Source: RGIG6904 sp024680835
Lineage (GTDB): Bacteria; Bacillota; Clostridia; Lachnospirales; Lachnospiraceae
NCBI GenBank assembly: GCA_024680835.1
Contig: JAILBP010000070.1
Coordinates: 1-6,457 of the forward strand
Length of the DNA: 6,457 nt
Direction: 5' to 3'
The position numbers and the translations under genes were made by a program. Within the stretch, counting starts at the first letter, position 1, and each line of letters opens with the position of its first letter. This document shows positions 1 through 6,092 of the stretch, piece after piece. The notes beneath the pieces were generated by a model. The model worked only from the letters and a program-made list of their open reading frames with translations. It did no database searches and was not told the origin of the DNA.

Positions 1-47
1 CGATATTCGCAATCTCGTGTGACTTCGGTCTCCGTTTCACTCCGGTC

Positions 48-83
48 GGTGCAAAAACGGATGTCCACCGGACATCCTGCACC
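48..83 (-). terminator. Hairpin with T-tract, possible second terminator after tig
   Basis: An 8-bp perfect stem (59-66 with 70-77) closes a 3-nt loop. Read on the minus strand it is followed by one G and five T (53-57), the form of an intrinsic terminator. Outer arms 48-53 and 78-83 (GGTGCA/TGCACC) can pair around the T-tract, which is unusual for a simple terminator and fits a palindromic repeat unit equally well. It lies about 150 bp past the tig stop, behind a nearer terminator, so it may serve as a backstop or belong to a gene outside the window. Confidence 0.45.
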
Positions 84-106
84 CCACTTCTTGCTCATAT
101 CGGGGC

Positions 107-167
107 GGGTCAATAAGCCTTGCCTCCACCGGCAAGCAAGCATGCCGTGAAGTCAGGCTTTTGACCC
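107..167. repeat. Large imperfect inverted repeat downstream of tig
   Basis: GGGTCAA (107-113) pairs with TTGACCC (161-167). After a bulged T114, AAGCCT (115-120) pairs with AGGCTT (155-160), giving a 13-bp stem. Inside, TTGCC/GGCAA (120-124 with 131-135) can form a small hairpin that competes for base 120. There is no T-tract, so it is not an obvious terminator. With the hairpin at 48-83 it fills most of the 228-bp non-coding stretch at the left edge. No coding frame is supported there. An interspersed palindromic repeat or a structured 3' UTR of tig are both possible. Confidence 0.5.
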
Positions 168-188
168 TTGAATCATTGAATATAATAA

Positions 189-218
189 ATACCGACCTCT
201 GTGATCAAAGGCCGGTAT
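189..218 (-). terminator. Intrinsic terminator of tig
   Basis: A 10-bp stem (189-198 with 209-218) closes a 10-nt loop, starting 10 nt past the tig stop codon. On the minus strand the one imperfect pair is a G-U wobble, whereas on the plus strand it would be an A-C mismatch, so it works as minus-strand RNA. It is followed by an A/T-rich run (TTATTATATT) rather than a pure T-tract, so termination may be partial. Confidence 0.65.
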
Positions 219-228
219 CTGTATAATC

Positions 229-1512
229 TTACTCTTCTATTGCATTTGCAGCAAGGAATTCAAGTGCTTTCTGAATCTCAAGATCATTTGCAATAGACTC
301 TCTCTCCCCGTCGCCTATAACAGCCTTAAGCTGCTCTACATCCATATTGCCGTATGCCTTAGCCATATCCTCGATCTCTGCGTCAACCTCGGCGTCTGTT
401 GCATGAATATCCTCAGCCTTGGCAATAGCCTCCAGTACGAGAGAACCCTGAATACGTGCAAGCGCATCCGGCTTCATCTGCTCTCTGAGCTTCTCCTCTG
501 TCTGACCGGAGAACTGAATATACTGTGCAAAAGAAAGTCCCTGCTGGCTCAGTCTCGCTTCAAAATCATCAACCATACGATCGATCTGGAATTCTATCAT
601 AGGTTCCGGAATATCCATCTGGGAGTTCTCGATAACTGCCTTTACCGCCGCATCTTCTCTCTTGCGTTTAGCCTGATCGCGTTTTCTGTTGCCAAGCTTT
701 TCGGCAACATCGGCTCTGAACTCGTCTACGCTGTCAAATCCTTCATCATCTGCAAGGTCTGAAAGCTCCGGAAGCTCGCGTTTCCTGATCTCATCAACCT
801 TAACCTTGAATACTGCCGGCTTTCCTGCCAGCTCTGCTGCGTGATATTCCTCAGGGAATGTTACATTAACATCAAACTCATCGCCTGCGTTATGTCCGAT
901 GATCTGATCTTCAAAACCGTCTATGAAGCTGTGTGAACCGATGGTAAGCGCATGACCCTCGTCTTTACCACCTGCAAACGCTTCTCCATCGCAGAAGCCT
1001 TCATAATCTATAACAGCTATATCGCCATCCTCTACAGCCCTGTCAGAAACTGTGATGGTACGTGCATTGGCATTGCGCTCTCTCTCGATCTCCTCGTCCA
1101 CCTCTGCATCGGTAACAGTAGCATCAACCTTGGCAATCTTAACGCCTTTATACTCTCCCAGAGTAACCTCAGGCTTTACGGCAACTTTTGCCTCGAAGAG
1201 CATTTCTTCGCCCTTCTTGAAGCTTTTAACCTCGATCTCCGGACGGGATACGATGTCAAGTCCGCTCTCCTCTGCTGCCACAGGATACTCTTCTCTCAGC
1301 AGTATGTTCATGGCATCTTCATAGAATACCTCAGGTCCGTACATCTTCTCTATCATATGTCTCGGAACCTTGCCTTTTCTGAAGCCGGGGATGGAAAGCT
1401 TATTTTTCTGTCTGTTATAAGCCTCATCCAGTGCCTTGTCTACCTTATCGGTCTCAACGGTAACCTTGAGATTTGCCATATTGCCTTCAAGCTTCTCTAC
1501 AACTACGCTCAT
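229..1512 (-). CDS. tig: Trigger factor, ribosome-associated chaperone and prolyl isomerase
   Basis: A 427-residue protein with the full three-domain layout and normal length of trigger factor. The N-terminal ribosome-binding domain (about 1-115) carries the signature loop GFRKGKVP at 43-50, which docks the protein at the peptide exit tunnel. An FKBP-type peptidyl-prolyl isomerase domain follows at about 155-243 (DGDIAVIDYEG at 162-172, then a GFEDQIIG segment near 199-206). The remainder is the charged, helical C-terminal chaperone domain. By family knowledge it shields nascent chains in the cytoplasm and isomerises Xaa-Pro bonds. The start is well supported: AAGGAG at 1520-1525 lies 7 nt before the ATG. 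It is preceded by tRNA-Pro and followed by a terminator. The clpP-clpX pair often found after tig is not within the visible 228 bp. No damage is seen. Confidence 0.97.
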   Translation of the reverse strand: MSVVVEKLEGNMANLKVTVETDKVDKALDEAYNRQKNKLSIPGFRKGKVPRHMIEKMYGPEVFYEDAMNILLREEYPVAAEESGLDIVSRPEIEVKSFKKGEEMLFEAKVAVKPEVTLGEYKGVKIAKVDATVTDAEVDEEIERERNANARTITVSDRAVEDGDIAVIDYEGFCDGEAFAGGKDEGHALTIGSHSFIDGFEDQIIGHNAGDEFDVNVTFPEEYHAAELAGKPAVFKVKVDEIRKRELPELSDLADDEGFDSVDEFRADVAEKLGNRKRDQAKRKREDAAVKAVIENSQMDIPEPMIEFQIDRMVDDFEARLSQQGLSFAQYIQFSGQTEEKLREQMKPDALARIQGSLVLEAIAKAEDIHATDAEVDAEIEDMAKAYGNMDVEQLKAVIGDGERESIANDLEIQKALEFLAANAIEE

Positions 1513-1533
1513 TTTGTTTCTCCTTAAAAAAAT

Positions 1534-1560
1534 ATTATATCCGGTCTTTTAAAAAAACAA
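1534..1560 (-). promoter_or_regulatory. tig: Possible weak promoter of tig
   Basis: A perfect TATAAT (1534-1539) lies between tRNA-Pro and tig. The only upstream partner is TTGTTT (1555-1560) at 15 bp, shorter than the usual 17. Transcription from it would leave a leader of about 15 nt ending in the ribosome binding site. Read-through from the tRNA promoter is the alternative. The DNA here is T-rich, so a chance match is possible. Confidence 0.3.
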
Positions 1561-1561
1561 G

Positions 1562-1635
1562 TCGGAGCGACAAGATTTGAACTTGCGACCTCTCGGCCCC
1601 CAGCCGAGCGCGCTACCAAGCTACGCCACGCTCCG
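1562..1635 (-). tRNA. tRNA-Pro (anticodon GGG)
   Basis: 74 nt fold into a full cloverleaf. The acceptor stem is CGGAGCG (1629-1635) with CGCTCCG (1563-1569), and the discriminator A is at 1562. The D arm contains TAGCTTGGTAGC. The anticodon stem is CTCGG/CCGAG with loop CTGGGGG, giving anticodon GGG after the invariant U33. The T arm contains GTTCAAATC. A first base pair C1-G72 is typical of proline tRNAs. The 3' CCA is not encoded (the next bases read CTT) and must be added by nucleotidyltransferase. GGG reads CCC and CCU codons. A run of seven T (1551-1557) follows within a few bases and could end the transcript. Confidence 0.95.
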
Positions 1636-1646
1636 AAAACTATGAC

Positions 1647-1676
1647 AGTATAACACAGGAAAAGTGTCCTTGTCAA
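1647..1676 (-). promoter_or_regulatory. Sigma-A promoter of tRNA-Pro
   Basis: A consensus -35 TTGACA (1671-1676) and a -10 TATACT (1647-1652) are separated by 18 bp on the minus strand. Transcription would start near 1638-1641, a few bases before the first tRNA base, leaving a very short 5' leader for RNase P. This is the best sigma-A match in the window. It may also supply tig by read-through. Confidence 0.8.
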
Positions 1677-1695
1677 CAGGCAAAGACACTTTCCT
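1657..1695 (-). repeat. Long hairpin overlapping the tRNA-Pro promoter
   Basis: Arms 1657-1668 and 1685-1695 pair with one bulged base. The stem continues with 1669-1672 against 1681-1684, closing an 8-nt loop at 1673-1680. The pair 1669/1684 is G-U on the minus strand but C-A on the plus strand, so the fold favours minus-strand RNA, the 3' end of the permease mRNA. No T-tract follows it. It covers the -35 element and most of the spacer of the tRNA promoter. Confidence 0.5.
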
Positions 1696-1706
1696 GAAAA
1701 TTTTTG

Positions 1707-1724
1707 AAAAATGCCGAAAATCGG
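1707..1724 (-). terminator. Possible weak terminator of the transporter operon
   Basis: Just past the stop codon of the last permease gene, CCGA/TCGG (1714-1717 with 1721-1724) forms a 4-bp stem. On the minus strand it is followed by CA and five T (1707-1711). The position and T-tract are right, but the stem is short, so this is a weak call. The longer hairpin at 1657-1695 may be the true 3' boundary. Confidence 0.3.
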
Positions 1725-1726
1725 GA

Positions 1727-2584
1727 TCAGCCCTTTACGCCACCAAGTGTAACACCACCAACGATGTATTTTGAAAGTATAAGGTATACCACGATAACCG
1801 GGAAGATTGAGAATGCGATCATAACATAAACCTGACCCATATCAAACTTCAGCCAGTCAGCTGCACGCAACATAGCGATAAGAATAGGCAGTGTCTTTTT
1901 ATTATCCGTGCTAAGTATCAATGCCGGAGTGAAGTAGTTATTCCAGCTTGAAACGAATGTGAAGATTGCCTGTACTGCAATAGCCGGCTTCATAAGCGGT
2001 AAAACGATCTGATTGAAGGTCTTGAACTCACCTGAGCCATCGATACGAGCTGCCTCAATAAGTGAAAGAGGAAGTGTCGAATCCATGTATTGCTTCATAT
2101 AGAAGAATGTTACAGGAGCTGCGATGGTAGGAACGATCAGCGGTACAAAGCTGTCCATAAGCCCCAGTGTTCTCATCCATCTGATGAAACCAAGCGCAGA
2201 TACCTGTGTCGGTATCATCATGATAGCCAGAATGAATGTATAAAGAGCTATCTTAAGTTTGAAGTCATATGCGTGGATAGCATATGCAGTCATGGCTGAG
2301 AAATAAACCGACAACACAGCCGAAAGACCGGATACAATGATACTGTTCAACATACCGTTCCAGATCGGAATCGTACCGGCCTGAAGGTTCTTAAAGTTGG
2401 TGAACAGCATATTGCCAGGTATAAGGGTGAAACCCTTTGTCAATGCCGCATTGGATCTTGTAGCATTGATGAACAAAATATAAAACCATATTAAACAAAA
2501 GAATGTGATGATCGTAAGTACAACATACGCAACCGTACGTCTGGCTCTAAGGTTAGTGCCTTTACTACTCTCTCTACTTGCCAT
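1727..2584 (-). CDS. Sugar ABC transporter permease, MalG/UgpE-like
   Basis: A 285-residue integral membrane protein of the CUT1 (carbohydrate uptake 1) family, inner-membrane half of a sugar importer. Six hydrophobic segments are visible at about 17-40, 79-102, 110-132, 144-163, 200-220 and 251-271. Between the fourth and fifth lies the EAA loop (EAARIDGSGEF...LPLMKPA, 177-201), the coupling helix that docks on the ATPase. A short N-terminus without an extra periplasmic domain and the EAARIDG form place it with MalG/UgpE rather than MalF. It lies 18 nt after the partner permease, with AGGGGG (2593-2598) as ribosome binding site, so the two are one transcriptional unit. No ATPase gene follows. 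By family knowledge Firmicutes often use a shared MsmX-type ATPase encoded elsewhere. The substrate cannot be told from the permease. Confidence 0.95.
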   Translation of the reverse strand: MASRESSKGTNLRARRTVAYVVLTIITFFCLIWFYILFINATRSNAALTKGFTLIPGNMLFTNFKNLQAGTIPIWNGMLNSIIVSGLSAVLSVYFSAMTAYAIHAYDFKLKIALYTFILAIMMIPTQVSALGFIRWMRTLGLMDSFVPLIVPTIAAPVTFFYMKQYMDSTLPLSLIEAARIDGSGEFKTFNQIVLPLMKPAIAVQAIFTFVSSWNNYFTPALILSTDNKKTLPILIAMLRAADWLKFDMGQVYVMIAFSIFPVIVVYLILSKYIVGGVTLGGVKG

Positions 2585-2602
2585 TTTATCGTCCCCCTCT
2601 CA

Positions 2603-3541
2603 TTAACCTTTCTTTGCGATCTTGTCATTACCGGTAAACTTAAATATTGCAAACGAAAGAGCACCGGTGATGATGAGCAGCATAACCGAAAGAGCGCCAC
2701 CCATACCATAGTTCTTGCTGTAAAGGTGTTTGTTGAGGAACATGATGAGCGTCATGGTCTTTCTCATGGGATCACCTGTACCGTTGGTAAGGATCTGCGG
2801 GATATCGAACATCTGCAGACCACCGATAAGAGAAGTTACGATAACATATACGGTGATGGGTCTCAAAAGAGGAAGTGTGATCCTGAAGAATGTCTTGGTA
2901 GCGGAAGCACCGTCAACCTCGGCAGCCTCGAATATAGAAGGATCAATACCCATCATACCTGCCATCAAGAGGATGGTAGTATTACCAAACCACATAAGGC
3001 AGTTCATGAATCCTATAAGATTACGAGCCGAACCTGTATTTGAAAGGAAATGGTAAGGCTCAGTCAGTATTCCCATTGATATAAGGATGGAATTTATCGG
3101 ACCACCATCTGCAAATAATGTAAAGAACAACATCGCCATAGCGGATGCCATGATAAGGTTCGGAAGGTATATAACCGTCTTCCAGAAACGCTGTCCCTTA
3201 AGCTTCAGTGAAACGCTGGAGAACCATGCGCCCAAAAGAAGTGAAAGACAGATCTGCGGAATGAAACAGATCAGCCACATTATAATAGTGTTAACCGCAT
3301 AATTCCAAACATCTCCCTTGCTCAGAAGTTCGATGTAATTATGTAATCCTACAAAATTCGGTCCGATCTGCTTGAGTCCGTCCATATAGTTTTCGAAGAA
3401 ACTATTGTAGATGGTCTGAACCAACGGAATAAGACTGAAGATCACATAAACTACAAGGAACGGTACCAGGAAAATGTAACCCCATTTGTTGTAGCTGACT
3501 GCTTTGTGATTGTTTGTTTTTGTAACAGCCCCCTTGCTCAT
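2603..3541 (-). CDS. Sugar ABC transporter permease, MalF/UgpA-like
   Basis: A 312-residue membrane protein, the partner subunit of the CUT1 importer. Hydrophobic segments are visible at about 21-44, 84-108, 120-143, 173-195, 229-249 and 282-303. The EAA loop is at 205-229 (EAAEVDGASATKTF...LPLLRPI). An N-terminal segment of the form YIFLVPFLVVYVIFSLIPL followed by a periplasmic loop containing FVGLHNYIELL is typical of UgpA/LacF-type subunits. These are shorter than enterobacterial MalF, which has an additional periplasmic domain. A strong AAGGAGGT (3546-3553) lies 5 nt before the ATG. It follows the binding-protein gene after 160 bp of hairpin-rich DNA and precedes the second permease by 18 bp. 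Both subunits should form a heterodimer in the cytoplasmic membrane. Confidence 0.95.
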   Translation of the reverse strand: MSKGAVTKTNNHKAVSYNKWGYIFLVPFLVVYVIFSLIPLVQTIYNSFFENYMDGLKQIGPNFVGLHNYIELLSKGDVWNYAVNTIIMWLICFIPQICLSLLLGAWFSSVSLKLKGQRFWKTVIYLPNLIMASAMAMLFFTLFADGGPINSILISMGILTEPYHFLSNTGSARNLIGFMNCLMWFGNTTILLMAGMMGIDPSIFEAAEVDGASATKTFFRITLPLLRPITVYVIVTSLIGGLQMFDIPQILTNGTGDPMRKTMTLIMFLNKHLYSKNYGMGGALSVMLLIITGALSFAIFKFTGNDKIAKKG

Positions 3542-3572
3542 TTTAACCTCCTTTTTTCGTAAAGCACGGATT

Positions 3573-3602
3573 TAGAGCTCACAAACGTTATTGTGAGCTC
3601 TA
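3573..3602 (-). repeat. Perfect 12-bp hairpin between binding protein and permease genes
   Basis: Arms 3573-3584 and 3591-3602 (TAGAGCTCACAA and its complement) pair perfectly around a 6-nt loop. No T-tract follows on the minus strand, so it is unlikely to be a full terminator. It sits 20 nt upstream of the permease ribosome binding site. Known polycistronic transporter mRNAs often carry such stems to protect the 3' end of the binding-protein message; that role here is inference. Confidence 0.6.
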
Positions 3603-3646
3603 GGCCGGGCTCCATCAGGGAACAACATGCATCAAAACAGAAGAGA

Positions 3647-3676
3647 ATAGGGGCACCGCATAAACGACGCCCCTAT
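3647..3676 (-). terminator. Intercistronic hairpin, possible partial terminator
   Basis: An 8-bp perfect stem ATAGGGGC/GCCCCTAT (3647-3654 with 3669-3676) closes a 14-nt loop. On the minus strand it is followed by a pyrimidine-rich stretch (TCTCTTCTGTTTT). It begins 25 nt after the binding-protein stop. The stem is G/C-rich, but the T-tract is interrupted, suggesting attenuation rather than a full stop, so that permeases are made in smaller amount. Confidence 0.45.
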
Positions 3677-3692
3677 AAAATTCAGCTCTATA

Positions 3693-3707
3693 CGCTAAGG
3701 ATTAGCG
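3693..3707 (-). repeat. Small hairpin across the binding-protein stop codon
   Basis: CGCTAA and TTAGCG (3702-3707 and 3693-3698) form a 6-bp palindrome with a 3-nt loop. The TAA stop codon (3702-3704) is part of the stem. It is short and could be chance, but it is the first of three stems in this gap. Confidence 0.35.
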
Positions 3708-5132
3708 TGAAAGTGCCGGATACTTCTCAAGGATAGCTGTGTAGAACTTCTCAACAGCATCATCATATGTAGCATTGCCTTCGAAGTAATCCTTCATAGC
3801 ACCCTGGAACTCTTCGTTACATCCCTGATCATATGCAGAAATGTTTGAAAGGTCGATAGATGCAGCACCGTCCATGTACATCTGGAGCGGATTCTGTCCA
3901 CCGAGGATACGTGAAGAGTAATCAGAAGCAGCCATCTCAGCCATAGCAACAGTGTTGTTTGCGAAGTCATCATCTTTCTCAACGATCTCTTTAAGAACTG
4001 CAGCATCACAAGTCATAGTCTTCATGATGTCACCAACGAGTGTCGGGTTGTCTGTGCCTGTAGCACCGCAGATCCATGTTCCGCCCCAGTAGAAGCCCTG
4101 CGGTCCTACTGTGCCGCCCCAACGTCCGTTGGTAGCAACTGAGCCTTCCTCACCATCTGCCATACAGAAGTTGATCAGCCAAGCGGGTCCAAAGTAGCAG
4201 AATACATCACCGTAGAAACCTTTTGACCAGTCATCTGACCAAAGCTCTGCAGTACCTGTAGCGCCCTCATCAACGAGTGCCTTAGAGTCGTTAACCCATG
4301 CAACGATGTTAGGATCGATGTTGATAACACCGTTCTCTACCCACTTTGAAGTAACGTTGTTAGAGTATACACGATATGAATCGTTAACAGTAGCGGTCAT
4401 CTTGTAACCGTTCTCTACCATCTTAGCAGCTGTGTCATTGAATGTAGCCCAGTCTGAAACATATGCCTGAACATCTGCCGGATCCTCTGTTCCAAGAACC
4501 TCAAGAGCGATGTCTCTGTTGTAGAAAAGGATACCCGGGCAGCCCTGCCAAGAAACACCCTTCAGAACGCCGTTAGAATCTGTAACGATATCCTGTGTGT
4601 ACTTGTACTGATTGCCAAGGTCAGAAGCTGTAAGACCAAGGTCTGTAACTGACATTGTGTAATCTGTATCAACATACTTAAGTGCGTAGTCAGCTTCTAC
4701 AAGGAAAAGGTCGATCTTGTCATCAGCTGCAGCGCTTTCCTGAGCAAGAAGATCCTCATCAAGCTTGTTCTGGTAAGCATTGTCATCAGAAGGAGTGATA
4801 TCCCACTTAACTGTTACATCACCGATCTTACCGGTTGTAGCATCAACTGCCTCATATCCCGGATAGTGATCTGTAAGACGAGACTTGAACTCCTCATTCC
4901 AGCAGTGGATGTTGAGAACTGAGCCCTCAGCAGCCGGTGCTGCGGTAGCAGTATCTGTTGAGCCTGCGTCTGTTGTGCCTGCGTCTGTTGAACCTGCGTC
5001 TGTTGAACCTGCATCTGTTGATGTTGATGTGTCTGTACCTGTAGAACCTGTGCTGGTATTGCCGCCGCAACCGGTAAATACTGTAGCTACCATTGCAGAA
5101 GCAAGCAATACGCTAATTACCTTCTTCTTCAT
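3702..5132 (-). CDS. Sugar ABC transporter substrate-binding lipoprotein
   Basis: A 476-residue extracellular solute-binding protein (family 1 type) that captures substrate outside the cell and delivers it to the two permeases encoded next. A lipoprotein signal is seen at 1-22: KKK, a hydrophobic stretch, then VFTGC with the lipidated Cys22. A disordered linker of Ser/Thr/Asp/Ala/Gly (about 23-70) with four (S/T)TDAG repeats tethers the domain. The mature fold starts near SVLNIHCWNEE (71-81); aromatic-rich segments such as GFYWGGTWICG fit a sugar site, but no ligand can be named. Start choice: an in-frame ATG at 5195 would add 21 residues, but it has no ribosome binding site, coincides with the predicted transcription start, and would bury the signal peptide. 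The ATG at 5132 follows AGGAGG (5145-5150) and gives a normal lipoprotein signal. Confidence 0.93.
   Translation of the reverse strand: MKKKVISVLLASAMVATVFTGCGGNTSTGSTGTDTSTSTDAGSTDAGSTDAGTTDAGSTDTATAAPAAEGSVLNIHCWNEEFKSRLTDHYPGYEAVDATTGKIGDVTVKWDITPSDDNAYQNKLDEDLLAQESAAADDKIDLFLVEADYALKYVDTDYTMSVTDLGLTASDLGNQYKYTQDIVTDSNGVLKGVSWQGCPGILFYNRDIALEVLGTEDPADVQAYVSDWATFNDTAAKMVENGYKMTATVNDSYRVYSNNVTSKWVENGVINIDPNIVAWVNDSKALVDEGATGTAELWSDDWSKGFYGDVFCYFGPAWLINFCMADGEEGSVATNGRWGGTVGPQGFYWGGTWICGATGTDNPTLVGDIMKTMTCDAAVLKEIVEKDDDFANNTVAMAEMAASDYSSRILGGQNPLQMYMDGAASIDLSNISAYDQGCNEEFQGAMKDYFEGNATYDDAVEKFYTAILEKYPALSR
4961..5020 (-). repeat. Four 15-bp tandem repeats in the lipoprotein linker
   Basis: Four consecutive 15-bp units of the form NNCCTGCRTCTGTTG (plus strand: 4961-4975, 4976-4990, 4991-5005, 5006-5020) differ at only a few positions. 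Each encodes one five-residue TDAG(S/T) unit. A partial unit precedes at 4951-4960. The unit length is a multiple of three, so gain or loss of copies would only change linker length. Confidence 0.85.
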
Positions 5133-5144
5133 TTCGTTTTTCTT

Positions 5145-5150
5145 CCTCCT
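5145..5150 (-). promoter_or_regulatory. Ribosome binding site that fixes the binding-protein start
   Basis: AGGAGG within AAAGGAGGAAG lies 12 nt before the ATG at 5132, a slightly long gap. It is the only such motif in the region and supports the internal start over the ATG at 5195. Confidence 0.7.
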
Positions 5151-5200
5151 TTGAATGTTTGAAGATATGGGTTTTACCCCACACGTTTTCGACATGACTA

Positions 5201-5229
5201 AATATAAAACAATTTATACATATTTGCAA
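5201..5229 (-). promoter_or_regulatory. Sigma-A promoter of the sugar transporter operon
   Basis: On the minus strand TTGCAA (5224-5229) and TATATT (5201-5206) are separated by exactly 17 bp. Transcription would start near 5194, leaving a 5' UTR of about 60 nt before the ATG at 5132. The -35 is a 4/6 match and the -10 a 5/6 match to consensus, so a regulator may modulate it. Confidence 0.6.
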
Positions 5230-5413
5230 GCAATTTTTTGGAATTTTATCATGTTTTTGGTCATTTTGTTGAAAGCATACAATAAATCTTGTTAAATCAG
5301 CCTCAAAAGGAGTCTGAATTTGTAAACTTTTTGTTAAAATGTGAACGAATTGTTAACATACTGTAACCACTCACAACCATTTATGATCATTCCCCGTCGT
5401 TTCAACGAAAAAG
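5230..5413. other. AT-rich intergenic region upstream of the transporter promoter
   Basis: About 180 bp without a supported gene. TTGTTAA occurs three times in the same orientation (5289-5295, 5331-5337, 5350-5356), which could be binding sites for a regulator of the transporter or chance in AT-rich DNA. No convincing terminator of the transferase gene is seen: the only stem near its stop (TCGT/ACGA) has no T-tract after it. No regulator gene for the importer lies in the window. Confidence 0.4.
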
Positions 5414-6061
5414 CTAATTAAATGTCTTGGTTATAAACCTTGCTTTGTTATGCTCGATGTAATTGCAGACCGCTATCTTGTAGCCGTTAGGAGCCTTTGC
5501 AAGCCCCGTATACATTGCTTCACCGTCTATCTCCACCTTATTTGACAGTACACTGAATGTATTCAGCCCCCTGCTCATGCCCTCTCCGGTGCATTTGATA
5601 ACGCTCTCTTTTTTAACCCAGATCTTAAAGAAGTCGTCCGAAGATCTGATGATGCTCTTCTCTTCCGGAGTAAAAAAACGTTCTGCGAGATTCATATTAA
5701 GCTCACCGGTCTTCTCTATATCGCAGCCGACCTCAGTATCGGAAACCGCACAGATGGCGTAATCTCCGGAGTGGGATATATTGAAATGAAGATCGCTCAT
5801 TCCGCTCAAAAACGGTTTCCCGTGCTCCATATACATAACATCGGCCTTTGAGAAATCCTCTACGTTTATGGCATTGAGCTCGTCCGTCAGGGCGCCGCAC
5901 AGCAGCGACCATCCGCCCAGTGTCTGCCTTTTGGCCTTGTCATTTTTCAGTTCCAGGATCTTTTCCCTCACAACCTCCGGCATGCAGTTAAAATATCTGT
6001 TAAACCTGTCCTTATTGATAAATCCGCGTACATCGGCGATAAATAAAAGTAATGTTTCCAT
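5414..6061 (-). CDS. 4'-phosphopantetheinyl transferase, Sfp type
   Basis: A 215-residue protein of the Sfp superfamily, which moves the phosphopantetheine arm from coenzyme A to a serine of acyl, aryl or peptidyl carrier proteins in the cytoplasm. Motifs appear in the expected order: HGKPFL (80-85), FNISHSGDYAI (93-103), VGCDIE (111-116) with metal-binding D114 and E116, and FFKIWVKKESVIKCTGEG (144-161) with the W-KES-K signature including E152 and K156. The length is near the Sfp norm. The start is set by AGGAGG at 6066-6071; the upstream ATG at 6082 would place that motif inside the coding sequence. Which carrier protein it serves cannot be told: no synthase or carrier gene is present. It stands alone upstream of the sugar importer, separated by the importer's promoter. 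Its upstream side is occupied by the structured element at 6093-6317. Confidence 0.92.
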   Translation of the reverse strand: METLLLFIADVRGFINKDRFNRYFNCMPEVVREKILELKNDKAKRQTLGGWSLLCGALTDELNAINVEDFSKADVMYMEHGKPFLSGMSDLHFNISHSGDYAICAVSDTEVGCDIEKTGELNMNLAERFFTPEEKSIIRSSDDFFKIWVKKESVIKCTGEGMSRGLNTFSVLSNKVEIDGEAMYTGLAKAPNGYKIAVCNYIEHNKARFITKTFN

Positions 6062-6065
6062 ATTA

Positions 6066-6071
6066 CCTCCT
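6066..6071 (-). promoter_or_regulatory. Ribosome binding site that fixes the transferase start
   Basis: AGGAGG lies 4 nt before the ATG at 6061. A start at the upstream in-frame ATG (6082) has no ribosome binding site of its own and would translate this motif, so 6061 is preferred. Confidence 0.75.
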
Positions 6072-6092
6072 CGTACAAACAATATGATACGG

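Noticed and set aside
952..1527. 191-codon open frame on the plus strand across tig
   Set aside because: It lies fully antisense to the well-supported trigger factor gene, has no ribosome binding site or family likeness, and reflects codon bias of the other strand.
3573..3602. lac-operator-like words (GCTCACAA and TTGTGAGC)
   Set aside because: The half sites are in the inverted order with a 6-nt gap, unlike a LacI operator, and they lie between genes of the operon rather than at a promoter.
4885..5154. Plus-strand frame rich in VEPASV repeats
   Set aside because: This is the antisense translation of the 15-bp tandem repeats in the lipoprotein linker.
5133..5413. Riboswitch or cre site upstream of the binding protein
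   Set aside because: The 60-nt leader has no large conserved fold that I recognise, and no good match to a catabolite-repression consensus was found.
5401..5413. Terminator after the transferase
   Set aside because: The TCGT/ACGA stem is only 4 bp and no T-tract follows it on the minus strand.
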